Source of the DNA: Hevea brasiliensis
Taxonomy: Eukaryota > Streptophyta > Magnoliopsida > Malpighiales > Euphorbiaceae
Length of the DNA stretch: 64,000 nt
Assembly: GCF_030052815.1 (NCBI RefSeq)
Contig: NC_079502.1
Coordinates: 8,722,369 to 8,786,368, forward strand
Reading direction: 5' to 3'
The position numbers were made by a program, and so were the translations under genes. Positions 1 through 12,319 of this stretch are shown here, piece after piece (positions within the stretch are counted from its first letter, which is position 1; each line of letters begins with the position of its first letter). The notes beneath the pieces were generated by a model. It was given only the letters and a program-made list of their open reading frames with translations. It did no database searches and was not told the DNA's origin.

Positions 1-245
1 AGCTACAAAAATTTGTTGTTGTCGGTAATTACCAACGAAAAATATTATCGGTAAATAGTCAGTGATTTATAAGAGTAAAATCTCCTATGAAATTATCTAC
101 AAAAAAATTTTAATTTACCTATGAAATAGTTCGTCGATAAATTTAGCAACAATATTTTTTTCACCGGTAAAAATTACATACGCTAGTATTTATGGACGAA
201 AAAGTTTCATTGGTAATTACTGATTACCAATGAAATATAATCTTA
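1..245. repeat. Diverged transposon-like DNA with GGTAATTACC motifs
   Basis: The first 245 bases repeat short motifs such as CGGTAATTACCAACGAAA, its inverted partner and GATTACCAATGAAAT. Inverted runs of this kind are typical of the subterminal regions of plant CACTA-like DNA transposons. No terminal repeat is visible, so this may be a fragment cut by the window edge. The assignment to a transposon class is weak. Confidence 0.3.
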
Positions 246-388
246 TTTGGTATTTAATTTTCGTAGCTATTTTTTTAATTTCTTGTTGTGTCATAATAAA
301 AATAATAAAAATTATAACAATGTAATAAAATATTTATTAAAGATATTGAAGGTTGATTAAATTATATGATAATTGATTATTATATTAC

Positions 389-1082
389 AAATCAATAACC
401 TTTTATTATTATTATGGAGGGTAAAATGTGGTAAATAATATTTTTGTATAAATAAATTTATAAAAAAAATAATATAAATAATTTTTAAATATTGTATTTA
501 ATCATAAAATGTCTTAATTTTTAAAAATTAAATTTTAAAGAAAATAATAATTTAAATCATAAATGTTACGATAGTATTGTAAATAATAATGATAATTAAA
601 AGAGAAATAGAAAAAATTAAATAATAATTAATATTTATAAAATAGTATAAATAATTTTTAAATATTATATTTAATTATAAAATGTCTTAATTTTTAAAAT
701 TAAATATTAAAATAATAATAATTTAAATCATAAATGTTAAGGTGGTATTGTAAATAATAATGATAATTAAAAGAGAAATTAAAAAAATTAAATAATAATT
801 AGTATAAGTGAGTATTTATGATTAATTATAAGATCATAAATTAGCAGTTAATTTTCTTTAAACTAATGGCTTAATTACAAAATATCTTAATTTTTAAAAT
901 TAAATATTAAAAAAATAATAATTTAAATAATAAATATTAAGGTAGTATTGTAAATAATAATGATAATTAAAAGAGAAATAAAAAAAATAAATAATAATTA
1001 GTATAAATGAGAGTATTTATAATTAATTATAAGATCATAAATTAATAGTGTATTTTCTTTAAACTAATGGCTATTAATGACC

Positions 1083-1154
<72 letters not shown>

Positions 1155-1540
1155 GGGTAACATGTGGTAAATAATATTTTTGCATAAATAAATTTATGAA
1201 AAAAATATAAATAATTTTTAAATATTACATTTAATCATAAAAGGCTTTAATTTTTAAAATTAAATTTAAAAAAAAATAATAATTTAAATCATAAATATTA
1301 AGGTAGTATTGTAAATAATAATGATAATGAAAAGAAAAATAAAAAAAAATTAAATGATAATTAGTATTTATAAAATAATATAAATAATTTTTAAATATTG
1401 AATTTAACTATAAAATCTTAATTTTTAAAAATCAAATTTTGAAAGAAATAATAATTCAAATTATAAATATTAAGGTAACACTGTAAATAAAAATTGTAAT
1501 TAAAAGAGAAATAAAAAAAATTATATAATAATTAATATAA
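389..1540. repeat. Degenerate A+T-rich tandem repeats, about 175 bp per unit
   Basis: A unit of about 175 bp containing TAAATAATTTTTAAATATT, then a CTTAATTTTTAAAA block, then GTATTGTAAATAATAATGATA, begins near 476, 651, 1207 and 1384, with a partial copy near 885. A longer duplication is superimposed: the stretch from 389 (CCTTTTATTATTATT followed by ATGTGGTAAATAATATTTTTG) recurs from about 1079. No coding potential is seen. Confidence 0.6.
1085..1153. repeat. (TTA)n microsatellite
   Basis: An almost perfect TTA trinucleotide run of about 23 units. It sits where the upstream copy of the larger repeat (near 400) has only four or five units, so it expanded after the duplication. Confidence 0.95.
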
Positions 1541-2050
1541 AGAAGACTATTTATGGAAGGTGACATGTGACAAGCTTTTCAAGAAAAGTGTCATGTGTCA
1601 TTTTCTTATAATACCTCTTTACTTTATATATATATACATTAGATTTTCGTTGATCGACAATCTACTATAAAAGTATTATATCGTAATTGAGGAAAATTTA
1701 ATATCTTAAAAAAGTAAGATGTAGTAATTGGATTAAGTGCAAAGTAGAGTATTTAAGTATGACTCTAATAATTTATGACCTTATCTAGTTAAAGCAACTT
1801 TTTTAAAGAATTAAAACGTAAAAATGATAAACAAATAAAATTGATTTGCTGTAATTAATAACATTTGCATATTGCCTCAAATCCCATATTTCATGAAAGG
1901 ATGAAACATATAGATGTGGATATAAATTATCACTTCATGAGGGATCATGTGATGGGAAAAAAGGAGTGAAGCAACATGGACCAAGATCCTCCTATTCTTC
2001 CTCAACTCCCATCCTTTCTATCTATTTTGAAAACATTCCACAGGATACAG

Positions 2051-2575
2051 TAGGGCTGAGTATTCAGTTTAAATCAAATTGAATCGAACCGAATCATCAA
2101 AATTGAATTAACTTAATTATTATATTTTAGAAATTGAACTGAATCGAAATGAATGAAAAATCGAACTAAACTAAACAGCTCTTTTTTTATTCGGTTCGAT
2201 TTAAACCATTCGGTTTTTAAGTTTTGATGGATTTTTTAATTTAGACTTAATTTTCAAGTTATTTAATTTAATTTTGACCTTAGTTTGAACCAATAACCAT
2301 TAATAAATGAAATTAAACAATTTAAATATACAAAATTACATATAATTCATAAATTTCCTATAAAAATAAATCAATTTAAAAATCAATAAAGTAATTTGAT
2401 TTAATTTGATTCAACTCATTTATTTCTCCACAAAATCAAATCGAATCAAAATAACCAAAATTCTTAAAAAATAAAATCGAACCGAACCAAATTATCTTAA
2501 AAACCGAACTAAATTACTAAATTAAGATAGTTTGGTTCAGTTTATTCAATTCAAATCAAATAATTCTCACCCCTA
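2051..2575. mobile_element. Non-autonomous hAT-like element, 525 bp
   Basis: The left end TAGGGCTGAGTATT and the inverted right end TAGGGGTGAGAATT match at 12 of 14 bases. The element is flanked by 8-bp direct repeats GGATACAG (2043-2050) and GGATATAG (2576-2583), which match at 7 of 8 positions; 8-bp target duplications are characteristic of hAT transposases. The interior consists of reiterated AACCGAA/TTCGGTT-type motifs in both orientations and encodes nothing. It must have been mobilised by a transposase from elsewhere. Confidence 0.8.
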
Positions 2576-2760
2576 GGATATAGACTTGCATTATCTACGG
2601 TAACTCTTCTCAAAATCTGTAACACCCTTAATTTTTAAATAATTATTTAATATGTAAATATTATTATTTTATTATATTAACTACTACGAAAATTTTATTT
2701 GGAATTTTTTTTTGAATTTTAAAAATCAGGTTTGATTTTCTTAAGACAATAAATTTCATT

Positions 2761-4447
2761 AACTCAACTCAACTCAACTCAACTAAGTCTTTATCCCAAA
2801 AATTTGGGGTCGGCTATATGGATTCGTTTCTCCATTCTAAACGATTTTGGGTTAAATCCTTAGAAATGTGTAATGCTTCTAGGTCATGTTGTACTACTCT
2901 CCTCTAAGTCAATTTAGGTCAACCCCTTTTTTTCTTTCTATCCTCTAACCTAATGTGCTCTACTTGTCTAACTGGAGCCTTCGTATTTCTATGCTTCACA
3001 TGACCAAACCACTTCAATCTCCCTTCTCTCAACTTATCTTCAATTGGCACCACTCCTACCTTTTCTCTAATACTCTCATTACGGACTTTATCTAGTCTAG
3101 TATGGCCACTCATTCGCCTTAATATTCTCATCTCCACAGCTCTTATCTTAGACGCACACGACTCTTTCACTGCCCAACACTCACTACCATATAACATAGC
3201 CGATCGTATGGCTGTACGGTAAAATTTTCCTTTCAACTTATTGGGAATCTTACGATCACATAAAACTCCCGTGGCACGTCTCCACTTCAACCCTCCGGCT
3301 TTAATCCTATAACTAACATCTTCCTCACATCTCCCATCTACTTGAAGGACCGAGCCTAGATATTTAAAGTGATTACTTTGGGACAGTACCACTCCATTCA
3401 AACTAACTCTTTCCCTATCACCAGTTTGGCCTTCACTGAACTTGCAATGCATGTATTCTGTCTTCGTTCTACTTAACTTAAAACCCTTTGACTTTAGAGC
3501 ACTTCTCCAAAGCTCTAGCTTTCTATTGAGTCCTTCTCGTGTCTCATCTATCAGAACAATATCATCCGCAAACATCATGCACCAAGGAATACTCTCTTGT
3601 ATATTTTTCGTCAATTCATCTAAAACTAATGTAAAAAGGTAAGGGCTTATGGCTGATCCTTGGTGTAATCCAATTGAGATCAGAAAATCTCTTGTGTCCC
3701 CTCCCACCGTGCGCACAATAGTAGTTGCTCCTTCATACATATCTTTCAACACTTGTATGTACCTAATAGATACCCTATTTTGTTTTAACACATTCCATAA
3801 GACATCTCTTGGAACACTATCATAAGCCTTCTCCAAATCAATAAAAACCATGTGCAGATCTTTATTCACATATCTATATTTCTCCTTCAAGCTTCTAATG
3901 AGAAAAATTGCTTCCATAGTTGAACGACCGGGCATGAAACCAAATTGATTAAGAGAGATAGAAGTATCAAGACGTAGTCGATGCTCCACAACTCTCTCCC
4001 ACAACTTCATAGTATGGCTCATGAGTTTAATTCCCCTATTGTTTGAGCAACTCTGTATGTCTCCCTTATTTTTAAAAATAGGTACTAAGATACTTCTTCT
4101 CCATTCATCAGGCATTTTCTTTGAGTTTAGAATTTTATTAAATAATTTAGTTAATCATGCCACTCTCATATCTCTCAAATACTTCCACACTTCAATTGGT
4201 ATTTCATCGGGTCCACAGGCTTTACCCACTTTTATTCTCTTAAGTGCTTCCTTTACTTCTAAATATCTAATCCTTCTAGTATAATTCACATTCTTTTCTA
4301 TTGTTCTATAATCTATATTCACGCTATTACAATTTTGACTATTATTAAAGAGATTATTAAAATAATTTCTCTATCTTTCTTTAATGTCCTCATCTTTCAC
4401 CAACACTTTTCCTTCTTTATCCTTAATGCACCTAACTTGATTGAGAT
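2761..4447 (-). mobile_element. 5'-truncated RTE-type LINE
   Basis: The element lies on the minus strand, ends in a pentanucleotide tail (TTGAG repeats, seen as AACTC repeats from 2761) and is flanked by the direct repeat TTAAGACAATAAATTTCATT (2741-2760 and 4449-4468), extended one base leftward by C in both copies. A long target duplication with a simple-repeat tail is the signature of LINE retrotransposition. Only the reverse transcriptase half of the usual endonuclease-RT protein is present, so it is truncated at the 5' end, as most LINE copies are. It is inserted in the outer solo LTR. Confidence 0.9.
2919..4115 (-). pseudogene. LINE (RTE-type) reverse transcriptase, partial
   Basis: An open stretch of 398 codons encodes the fingers, palm and thumb of a non-LTR reverse transcriptase. 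Visible motifs are GFMPGRSTMEAIF, DLEKAYDSVPRDVLW, GLHQGSAISPYLF and the catalytic MFADDIVL, followed by the YLGS and thumb region and a C-terminal segment RLKWFGHV that is typical of plant RTE proteins. The same frame continues upstream to about 4445 but is broken by two stops at positions where the family has tryptophan (TGG to TAG or TGA). The C-terminus beyond 2919 is frameshifted. The N-terminal endonuclease is missing. The first ATG is internal to the ancestral protein and is not a genuine start. The catalytic core looks intact, but the copy should be inactive. Confidence 0.9.
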
Positions 4448-7051
4448 CTTAAGACAATAAATTTCATTGATTTTTAAAAATTAATTTGAAGATCATGTGG
4501 CAAAGCTAAAAATATATTTGGACTCCAAGAATTTTTTTGAGTTTTCTGTAATTTTTTTTGAAAATTTTGGATCTCATTTTTGGTCCCAGGACAGAGTAAA
4601 AATTCAATTTTAGGTATCCTGAATCGAATCGGCTGAATCGGATTGGACTGGATCAGATCGATCGAATCGGACCGAGTTTCTTTTTCTCCCCTCCTCTTTT
4701 TCCCACACACAGACCTCCTCCCCTTTCCCTTTCGATTTCTCTCTCCTCTCTCCTCCCCACCTGGTACCAGCTACCACCTCCCCACCCTCCCCCACTCATC
4801 GGCAACCAACCTGAGCCCTCCCTCGCCGCCGACAGCCTCCTGGAACGTCGAAATAATGCGCTAGAAGTCCCTTACATGCGGTGCGACTGTTCAGCTTCTC
4901 GACCAAAATCCGATCGATCTGACCACCAATTGGATCGGGTCTTGTACCAAACCTCATCTACACCTCGGGAGTTTTTAATAAACACCAAGATCACAAATTT
5001 TTATAGAGCGGATTGTCCGATTTTAGTATAGAAAGTTTTAACCCATTTTGATTTTTGGTCAAAATTTCTCCCAAATCGGAAACCCCATGAAAATTCCTAG
5101 AATACTAGCGTGCTCCATACGACGAGATCTTCGTGGCAATATAAATTTCAAAATTTTCTAACACTGAAAATTCACTAGGTTCCGCAAACTTTGCAGTGTT
5201 TTTCCAAGCTTTAAATGAGCTTATTTAATTTTGTAATAATTTTATTATAACCCCTGGTGTCGTGGGCTTCCCATAGGTACCTTCGTTTCGTGAAAATTCA
5301 ACCGTCGCCCCAATCTGTAATTTCAAGCCGGACAGACTGGCTGCTAGAATCGTTTCAGAATCGGATTGGAATTACAGTCTTCGCCACCATTTGCAGATGC
5401 CCCAGACGTGTTCCAAGCATCAGAATTGGTGTAGGTAAAACCCGAACCTTGTGTTTCTTTATTTACCTAGTGCCAAATTTAGAATAAAAATCTATAAAAT
5501 ATTCGTGGGTAGCTAGAAAATTGTAAGTCCTTTTGCGTTAGCTTTATAATATTGCTAAGGACTGCAAGGCAAAATTTTACAAATTTTAGAGCTCATTTGA
5601 ATGATTGTTAAAGAATTTTACTTTCAGGGACTAAAATGTAATTTTTTAAGTTTGTGAGTATTGACTATTTTGGAGGGCCCAGGAGGGACCATATGATGTT
5701 GATGAGATGTGGATATGGGAGATGATGTGTGGCTTTAGAAATATTATTTGAACCCCTTTGCAGGTTGGGTAGATCCTAAGTACAAGGGGAACTCTGACGG
5801 ATTTCCGGCATAAATTAGGGCGTCTTTTGCCTTTTTAAAGCTTTGTTTTGAATTTAATAATGATGAAGTTGTAATATAATTATTTAGGTGAGCCGGGTCA
5901 ACCTTCCTCCTCTTTCCAGCCGCTGCAGTGATTTGTAAATACTGTGAGTAGATATTAATTTTATTTATAATTTCAATATTATTATGTATTCAAGGCATGT
6001 TCATGCATCACTTATAGATGTATGTACATAGCTATTTGCTAGGCACGCCTTATATTGCATTGTATTTGATGACATTATTGTGGTTATTGCTTTATAGCGA
6101 TCTGGAGCTGCGTGTGAGAGTTAGTGTGCATGTGGTGTGTATATGGATATGGGTAGGATGAGTAGACACGGCTAGAGCTTGACTCGCTGGGATCTGATCC
6201 TTATTATGAAAAAGTCGGGGTAGGCACTGTAATGCCCCAAATTTACAGACCGTATTTAGCATATTTTAGTGAGAAACTAAATATTGAATATGGTATGTAA
6301 ACTGGATTACATGAGGGGTTAAATTAAAAATTTTAAAAAGATACCTATGGACTTTGTTGCAAAATTAATGAAGTTTGGGAGGAAAAAATTAAAATTTTCC
6401 AACTTAGGACATAATTGAGTTTAATTAGAATTATTAAGTATGATATATTAAGTTAATTAATCACTAATTAAACAAGTCAAAGAGGGGACCAATGGTAAAG
6501 AGATATATGCAAGAAGGGATAAATATCAAGCTCACATAAAGATAAAATTAATGTCTTCTTCTTTTATCCATTCAACTGGCCACCTTTCCCTCTTATCTTT
6601 CTTCATTTTTCTTTCACCAAAACTCAAATAAAAACCCTGATTAATAGATCAAAGATGATGATTTATGTTGGAATTGAAGGATTTGATGATCAAAGTATGA
6701 AATCAAAGTGAAAGAGAAGGAAAAAAATCAAGAAATTGTGAGCTAATTGGTGAGATAGAATTATTGGTGTGGTTGACTAAGTTCAAACATTGATTTGGCT
6801 TGGGATTTTTGATGAAAAGTGCTTGCAATTAGGAGTAAATTGGTGGAACTAAGTTGAGGTAAGTGTTTGTATAAACTTATTATAGAAATTATTACTTTAT
6901 GCACCCTTAAATGGTGATTGCCAGGATAGTATATTCAGTGAGCAATATGTACTAATTTATCTATAAGTTGAGTTTTAGAGCTCCAATTGAGATGTAATTT
7001 ATACCAAAATTTTCTTAAGACATAGATCTACCATTTCTGTGTTTTGACCGA

Positions 7052-8676
7052 TGATACATACATTTTGCATAATCATTTAGGTTTAATTTCATAGCCATTT
7101 TATTTGATTATTAGTCACTTTTAGCTAATTTCATTAGTTATTTAAATAGTTTTTCATTATTGTCAATTTTTAGATCAATTCATAATTTTACTTTGTTTTG
7201 TAGGTAAAATGTTATTTTTGAGGGACTAAAAAGAAATTTTGCCATTGAGGAGTGATTTCTGCAGCCAAAGATGTCAAAAACAAGTTTCAAAGTTGAAGTA
7301 TGCATTGGCCAAATTGTGCATAACTTGCCGCATAAGTTGTGCAGTTCTGCATAAGGAGAAGAAACAATGTCCCAAACCTGCCGAAATCTGTATAAGTTGC
7401 CGCATAACTTATACAGATTCGTGTCTTGCTTATGCGACCTCACGAAAAACTGCATAACTTATGTAGTCTTGCACCTTGCTCATGCAGTTTCACACAGAGA
7501 GCCAGAAACCAGCTGAAAATTGCATAAGGGACTGCATAACTTATGCAGTCCACTTATGCAGTCCCATAAAGACTTCATAATGAGCTGGCAGAAGATTCCC
7601 TCAGAAAATCACACCTCAAACACACCATTTTAGGGCTCCTTGTCAGAGAAAAAGATATAAAAAGGCCCTTATCCCATTTTAGAAGGGAGGAAAAAGAAAA
7701 GAAGAGGAGCAGCAGCTGAAGAGTCAAAAAGGGGAGCTAAAACGTCACCCCCTCCATTTCCAGATAGATTTGGAGTTTTCTTTCCTTTCTTGCATATTTC
7801 CTACCTTTCTTGTATTGAGTTTCTTTAGTTTTAGTTTATTTTCATGATTTATTTCCTCTTTTACTTAGAATTTCTTGTGTTAAACATGGATTATGAGTAG
7901 TTTTCTTTGATTCTGGAGTAAGGAATGTAATATTTTAGTTATTTTTGTGGATTTGAACTGAGTTAGTCCCAATTTAATGAATTTATGAGGTTTAATCCAT
8001 TTCTTGTGTGCTTATTCACATGCTTAATGAAGGGCCCCATTAAGTTATGTTCTTAATCCTTGGTTGAAGCACCGAAAGGAGAAAACCAAGTGATAGTTAA
8101 TCAAGAAATTGGACTTAATTAACCTAGATCTAGAAATAGACTAAGGGTTAAGAGAGTTTTAATAGATTGATTAAAGAACCTAATGGGTCTTGGTTAATTT
8201 TAACTCCACGAAAGTAGGATTAAGTTAATTAAGGCACTCTTTGTCTCACTCGAAAGAGTTTTCAAAGGATTTTAGAATTAATCTCCTTTAAACCCATAAA
8301 TTTCATGGATTGGGCTAGCTAGGGAAAATCCCAAAATGACTTAAATATGAACCCTTAACTCCAAAATCGTCTTTCATCAATTATTGCTTGGAATTTTACT
8401 TTTGAGTGTTTAGTTTAATCTCATTTTATTAATTTTCATTTTTATCAATTTCTTTATTTTGTGAATTATTAAATTAGTCATTGTTTGAATTTAGTTTTGC
8501 ATTTTCATACCTTATGCTTCAAATTCATAAATTTCTTTTATTAATTTGATTAAAATACAATTTTAACATATTTAATTTTACATCAAAAATTCAATAATTA
8601 ACACAACTCCTCGTGGGAACGATATCTTTTTCTATACTACTTGAACGAGCCGTGCACTTGCAGTTGGGAGACATCA
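7052..8676 (+). repeat. 5' LTR of element A
   Basis: A 1,625-bp LTR from TGATACATAC to GAGACATCA. A clear TATA box (TATAAAAAG) lies at about 7656-7664, placing the transcription start near 7685-7695. U3 carries several copies of the TGCATAA/TTATGCA inverted motif between 7320 and 7575. The U5 end (CCGTGCACTTGCAGTTGGGA) is conserved with element B. Confidence 0.93.
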
Positions 8677-8682
8677 AGTTTT

Positions 8683-8700
8683 TGGCGCCGTTGCCGGGGA
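8683..8700 (+). promoter_or_regulatory. Primer binding site of element A, complementary to tRNA-Asp
   Basis: TGGCGCCGTTGCCGGGGA lies six bases after the 5' LTR and is complementary to the 3' end of plant tRNA-Asp, a primer used by many plant Gypsy elements. Confidence 0.9.
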
Positions 8701-8810
8701 GTTGTTTGTTTAAGATTGAATTCTTGATTATTTTAGTTGTTTCTAGTTTTATCTTTGTTATCTTTTCATTTTGTGTTTGTTTGTTCTTTTTTAGGTACTC
8801 TTAATCTTTT

Positions 8811-10027
8811 ATGAGAAGAGCTAAAAGCACAAGTGACACATCCTTATTGTTTAATCCTGAAATTGAGAAGTTTTGTAGAGCTAACAAGAAAGAAACTAGA
8901 AGAAGAAAAGAAGCACTGAGAGCAGCTGAAATTGAAGGAGACATGGCTGATGAAAGAATTAGAATTGGTGGTGGTAATGTTGGAAATGATCGAAACAATG
9001 AAAATGCAGCCCAAGGTGAAGAGGTTGTAAATGCTAATGTGCCTAGGGGAAGTATGATGGATCATGCTTTTCCTCGTTTTGATGACTTGAGAGAGAGAGC
9101 ATAGCAAGACCAATAATTGATGCAAATAGTTATAAGATGGATTTTGGAGTACTACAAATGATTCAGAATTCTCAATTCAGAGGTCATCCTTCAGAAAATC
9201 CTCATACTCATCTTAAAAAGTTTGTTATGATCTGTGACATGCAAAAGCAACCAGGAGTGTCTGATGATGCAGCAAGGCTAAAATTGTTTCCATTCTCTTT
9301 GAAAGATAGAGCATTGGATTGGCTTGATTCTTTATCTCACAACTCAATTACAAATTGGGAGCAGCTCACTGATGCATTTCTTGCCCAATACTTTCCACCT
9401 GGAAAAACTCAAGAGTTGAGGAATCAAATGATTGCTTTTAGACCAAGAGAAGATGAGACTCTTTATGAGTCATGGATGAGATGGAAGGAGTTGGAGAGAC
9501 AATGTCCACATCATGCCATTCCTAAATGGATGATAAACCAGAATTTTTACACAAATATCACTCCTGCTATCAGAGGAATCATTGATGCTCAAACTGGAGC
9601 GGAATTCATCATTAAGCATGAAGATGAAGCTTATGAGTTGTTAGAGAAAATAACAAAGAACAGTCATCTATGGAGTAGTCCAAGAGGGTCAACTCCAACT
9701 AAAAAAAAGCAAGTTGCTGGAATGTATGAGCTTGATCCATTCAACATGATCAATGCCAAATTTGATGCACTCACTAATGTCCTTGCTAAGAAAATGGAGG
9801 ATTTAAGTATGCTAGTCAGTTCATCATCATGCTCTGGAAGTTCTCAACAAGTTACTTATGCAGAAGGAACAATGAGCTGTGGAGTAGATTATCCTTCATA
9901 TGCTTGGAGGAATCATCCCAATTTTTCATGGGGGAATCAGCAAAATCAAGCTTCAACTCAGAACTTTCCACCACAACAACAAGGGCATCAATACCAACAA
10001 TGTAGGCAACCACCACCTAGTTTTTAG
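8811..10027 (+). pseudogene. Element A gag (capsid), N-terminal and central part, broken
   Basis: The start is ATG at 8811, just after the leader, giving a basic N-terminus (MRRAKSTSDTS). The frame runs to 9104, where a two-base expansion in a GAGAGAGA run shifts it; element B lacks this expansion. From about 9107 the downstream frame continues and contains the capsid domain of the retrotransposon gag family: HLKKFVMICDMQ, RLKLFPFSLKDRALDWLDSL, W-QLTDAFLAQYFPP and the ESWMRWKELERQCPHH helix region. A glutamine-rich tail follows and ends at an in-frame TAG (10025-10027), where element B keeps a glutamine codon. No zinc knuckle is visible. The protein would form the virus-like particle core; this copy cannot make it intact. 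Confidence 0.85.
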
Positions 10028-10690
10028 CAAAAGAATGCAAATCTTGCACCTCTACCAAAACAGCAAGAACAAAGTTCTACCACATAAGCTTTATTACAAA
10101 AAATTCTTGCTAACCAAACTAAGCATGATGAAGAGATGAGAGAGATGAAAGCAAGGCTGGAACAAATGCAAACACACAATAGGATGCTGGAAAATCAAAT
10201 TGCACAACAAGCATGCTCATCAAGTACCAATTCTATGGGGAAACTTCCTAGTCAAACAGAAAATCCAAAGGAGCAATGTCATGCCATCACACTGAGGAGT
10301 GGTAAAATAGTGCTTACTGAGAAGAGTGAAAAAGTTGAGAAGAGAGAAAATGAGAAAGATGTTGAGAGAGATGAAAAACAAAAGAGTGAAAAAGGGAGTG
10401 CAAAAAAAGGTAAAGAGGAGGTTGGAGAGAAAGAAAAGAAATATATACCTCCAGAGCCTTACAAGCCACAGCTTCCCTTTTCACAGAGATTTCAAAAAGC
10501 CAAGCTTGATAAGCAATTTGGGAAGTTCTTAAAGGTTTTAAAGAAGCTATATATAGATGTGCCTTTTATTGATGCTCTTTCCCAAATGCCTTCTTATGCT
10601 AAGTTTTTGAAAGAAATTCTCTCAAACAAAAGAAGACTTGAAGATTATAAGACTGTAGCCTTAACTGAGGAATGCAGTGCTATCCTCTAA
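10028..10690 (+). pseudogene. Element A gag-protease linker, basic and coiled-coil-like
   Basis: Continuation of the gag frame after the stop at 10027, with a further stop near 10086 and an internal ATG at 10136. It encodes a charged segment rich in Lys and Glu (roughly codons 50-100 from 10136), probably helical, followed by the conserved block YIPPEPYKPQLPFSQRF, KLDKQFGKFLKVLKKLYIDVPF and LSQMPSYAKFLKEIL. That block is the usual lead-in to the protease of Athila/Tat-type Gypsy polyproteins. A TAA at 10688-10690 interrupts the otherwise continuous run into the protease (ECSAIL, stop, RKLPPKLK). Confidence 0.8.
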
Positions 10691-11518
10691 AGGAAACTTC
10701 CTCCAAAGCTCAAGGATCCAGGGAGTTTTTCAATTCCATGCCACATTGGGGAATCATGTTCTATAAAGGCTTTATGTGATTTAGGGGCTAGTGTAAGCCT
10801 TATGCCCCTCTCCATCTATGAAAAGCTCAACATGGGAGATCTTAAGCCAACCCACATTTCTCTTCAGTTAGCTGACAGATCAATTAAGTATCCTGAAGGG
10901 ATTTTGGAGAATGTGCCTCTGAAGGTTGGGAAATTCTACATATCTGTTGACTTTGTCATCTTGGACATGGAAGAGGATTCTAATATCCCAATCATTTTGG
11001 GGAGGCCTTTCCTAGCTACAGCTGGTGCTTTGATTGACGTGAAAGGTGAAAAGCTTACTCTCAGAGTCGGAGATGATCATTTAGTCTTCAACATTGGCAA
11101 TGATAAGAAGAAGCAACATGAAGATGTAGACTCTTGTTTGAGAATTGATATAGTTGATGAGTTAGTAAAAGAGCACTTTAGAAAGAGCTATCCGAAGGCT
11201 TCTCTTGAAAGTTGTCTTATCCATGAAGGGAGTATCAATAATGAAAATCCAAAAGAGGCTGCATTTGCACAACATTTGAATAGTAATCCACCTTGTCCTA
11301 TGGCACCAATCTTTCAAGTTGAGCAAGTGGAGAAAAGTGAAGTAAAGCAACCATCTCTCAAAGAAAAAGATGCACCAAAGGTTGTCAAGAAAGAAATGGT
11401 CGGATTTTTAGACAAAGCAACAAGGATCTTCTCATGTGATGGAAAGAAAATGAAGTATAGATTCATTGAAGCACCTATTGGAAACAGAGGCAATAAATTC
11501 CAATTTCAGCCACCATGA
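10691..11518 (+). pseudogene. Element A retropepsin-like aspartic protease
   Basis: In the same frame as gag, starting directly after the stop at 10690. The lead-in KLPPKLKDPGSFSIPC is followed by the active-site loop ALCDLGASVSLMP (Asp-Leu-Gly in place of the more common Asp-Thr/Ser-Gly, as usual in this plant lineage). The flap and second-strand region IPIILGRPFLATAGALID comes next, then a Lys/Glu-rich tail ending QFQPP and a TGA at 11516-11518. The enzyme would cleave the Gag precursor. A polymerase normally follows; here the reading frame simply ends, and element B ends at the same residues. Confidence 0.85.
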
Positions 11519-12319
11519 AACACGAAAAGAGTCCAGCTAAGGACTATAAATTAGCGCTCTTAGGAGGCACCCCAAGTTCTTTTATTTTGCATTTGTTGAT
11601 TTACTTTTATTTGCATTACTTTTGTTTTTGTCTTAAATCTCCCCAAATTCAATTTTTGACATTGTTGAATTTTGTCTTTTGTAGATGTATTTCAATGGAG
11701 GAAGGTTGTTGCACTGCTGGGGAGTAACTCTTAATCTGATATTTTATCCATTAACTCTCCCAAGATTGTTTTATTTTCATTGCATATCCTGCGCAGGTCT
11801 TCTTCTTGGTTTATGCAGAGAAATGAAACTTTTAGCAAAAAGGGGTCTGCAGAACATGGCATTTGCTTCTTTGTGAGGTTGGGTGTGTAACTTTTAAGTA
11901 TTTGTTCTTATCATGTTAATATGATGGTAAGTGGGTCATTTTTGTATTTTTGAGCTTATGTGGGTTATGTGATTCAATGTGCACATGCTGCATTTTCTTG
12001 GCATAACTTGGAGAGTCCATTTTTTTTGTGGATAAATGCAACTTTATGCAGATTTTTATTGAGTTTTAATGTGCTAAATGTTAATTTGCAGAGTTTGAGT
12101 TGAAATGGCATAATTCACAAATGCCTCTTATGCAGAACTTACTTCTACAAGCTTGTATGATGCAATTGTGATGGATTTTGTATATATTGATGTGTTTTTA
12201 GTGATAATTTCTCATAATTTGTGCTTCATAGAATTATATTTCTTCATTCTAGTGTATTTTTCAAACTTGCAAATCATTTTCAATTGTAATCTCAATCTTG
12301 TTGAAATCTGCATAAGGAT
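11519..12319 (+). other. Element A non-coding region after the protease
   Basis: Begins with CTAAGGACTATAAATTAGCGCTCTTAGGAGGCACCCC. A comparable AGCGCT...GGGAGGC block normally lies after the integrase in Athila/Tat-type elements, so the polymerase appears to have been removed by a deletion ending here. The rest is T-rich with no long reading frame. Confidence 0.6.

Noticed and set aside
4474..4864. Overlapping frames in the C- and T-rich part of the outer LTR
   Set aside because: Low-complexity pyrimidine tract within an LTR leader; translations are compositionally biased and unlike any protein.
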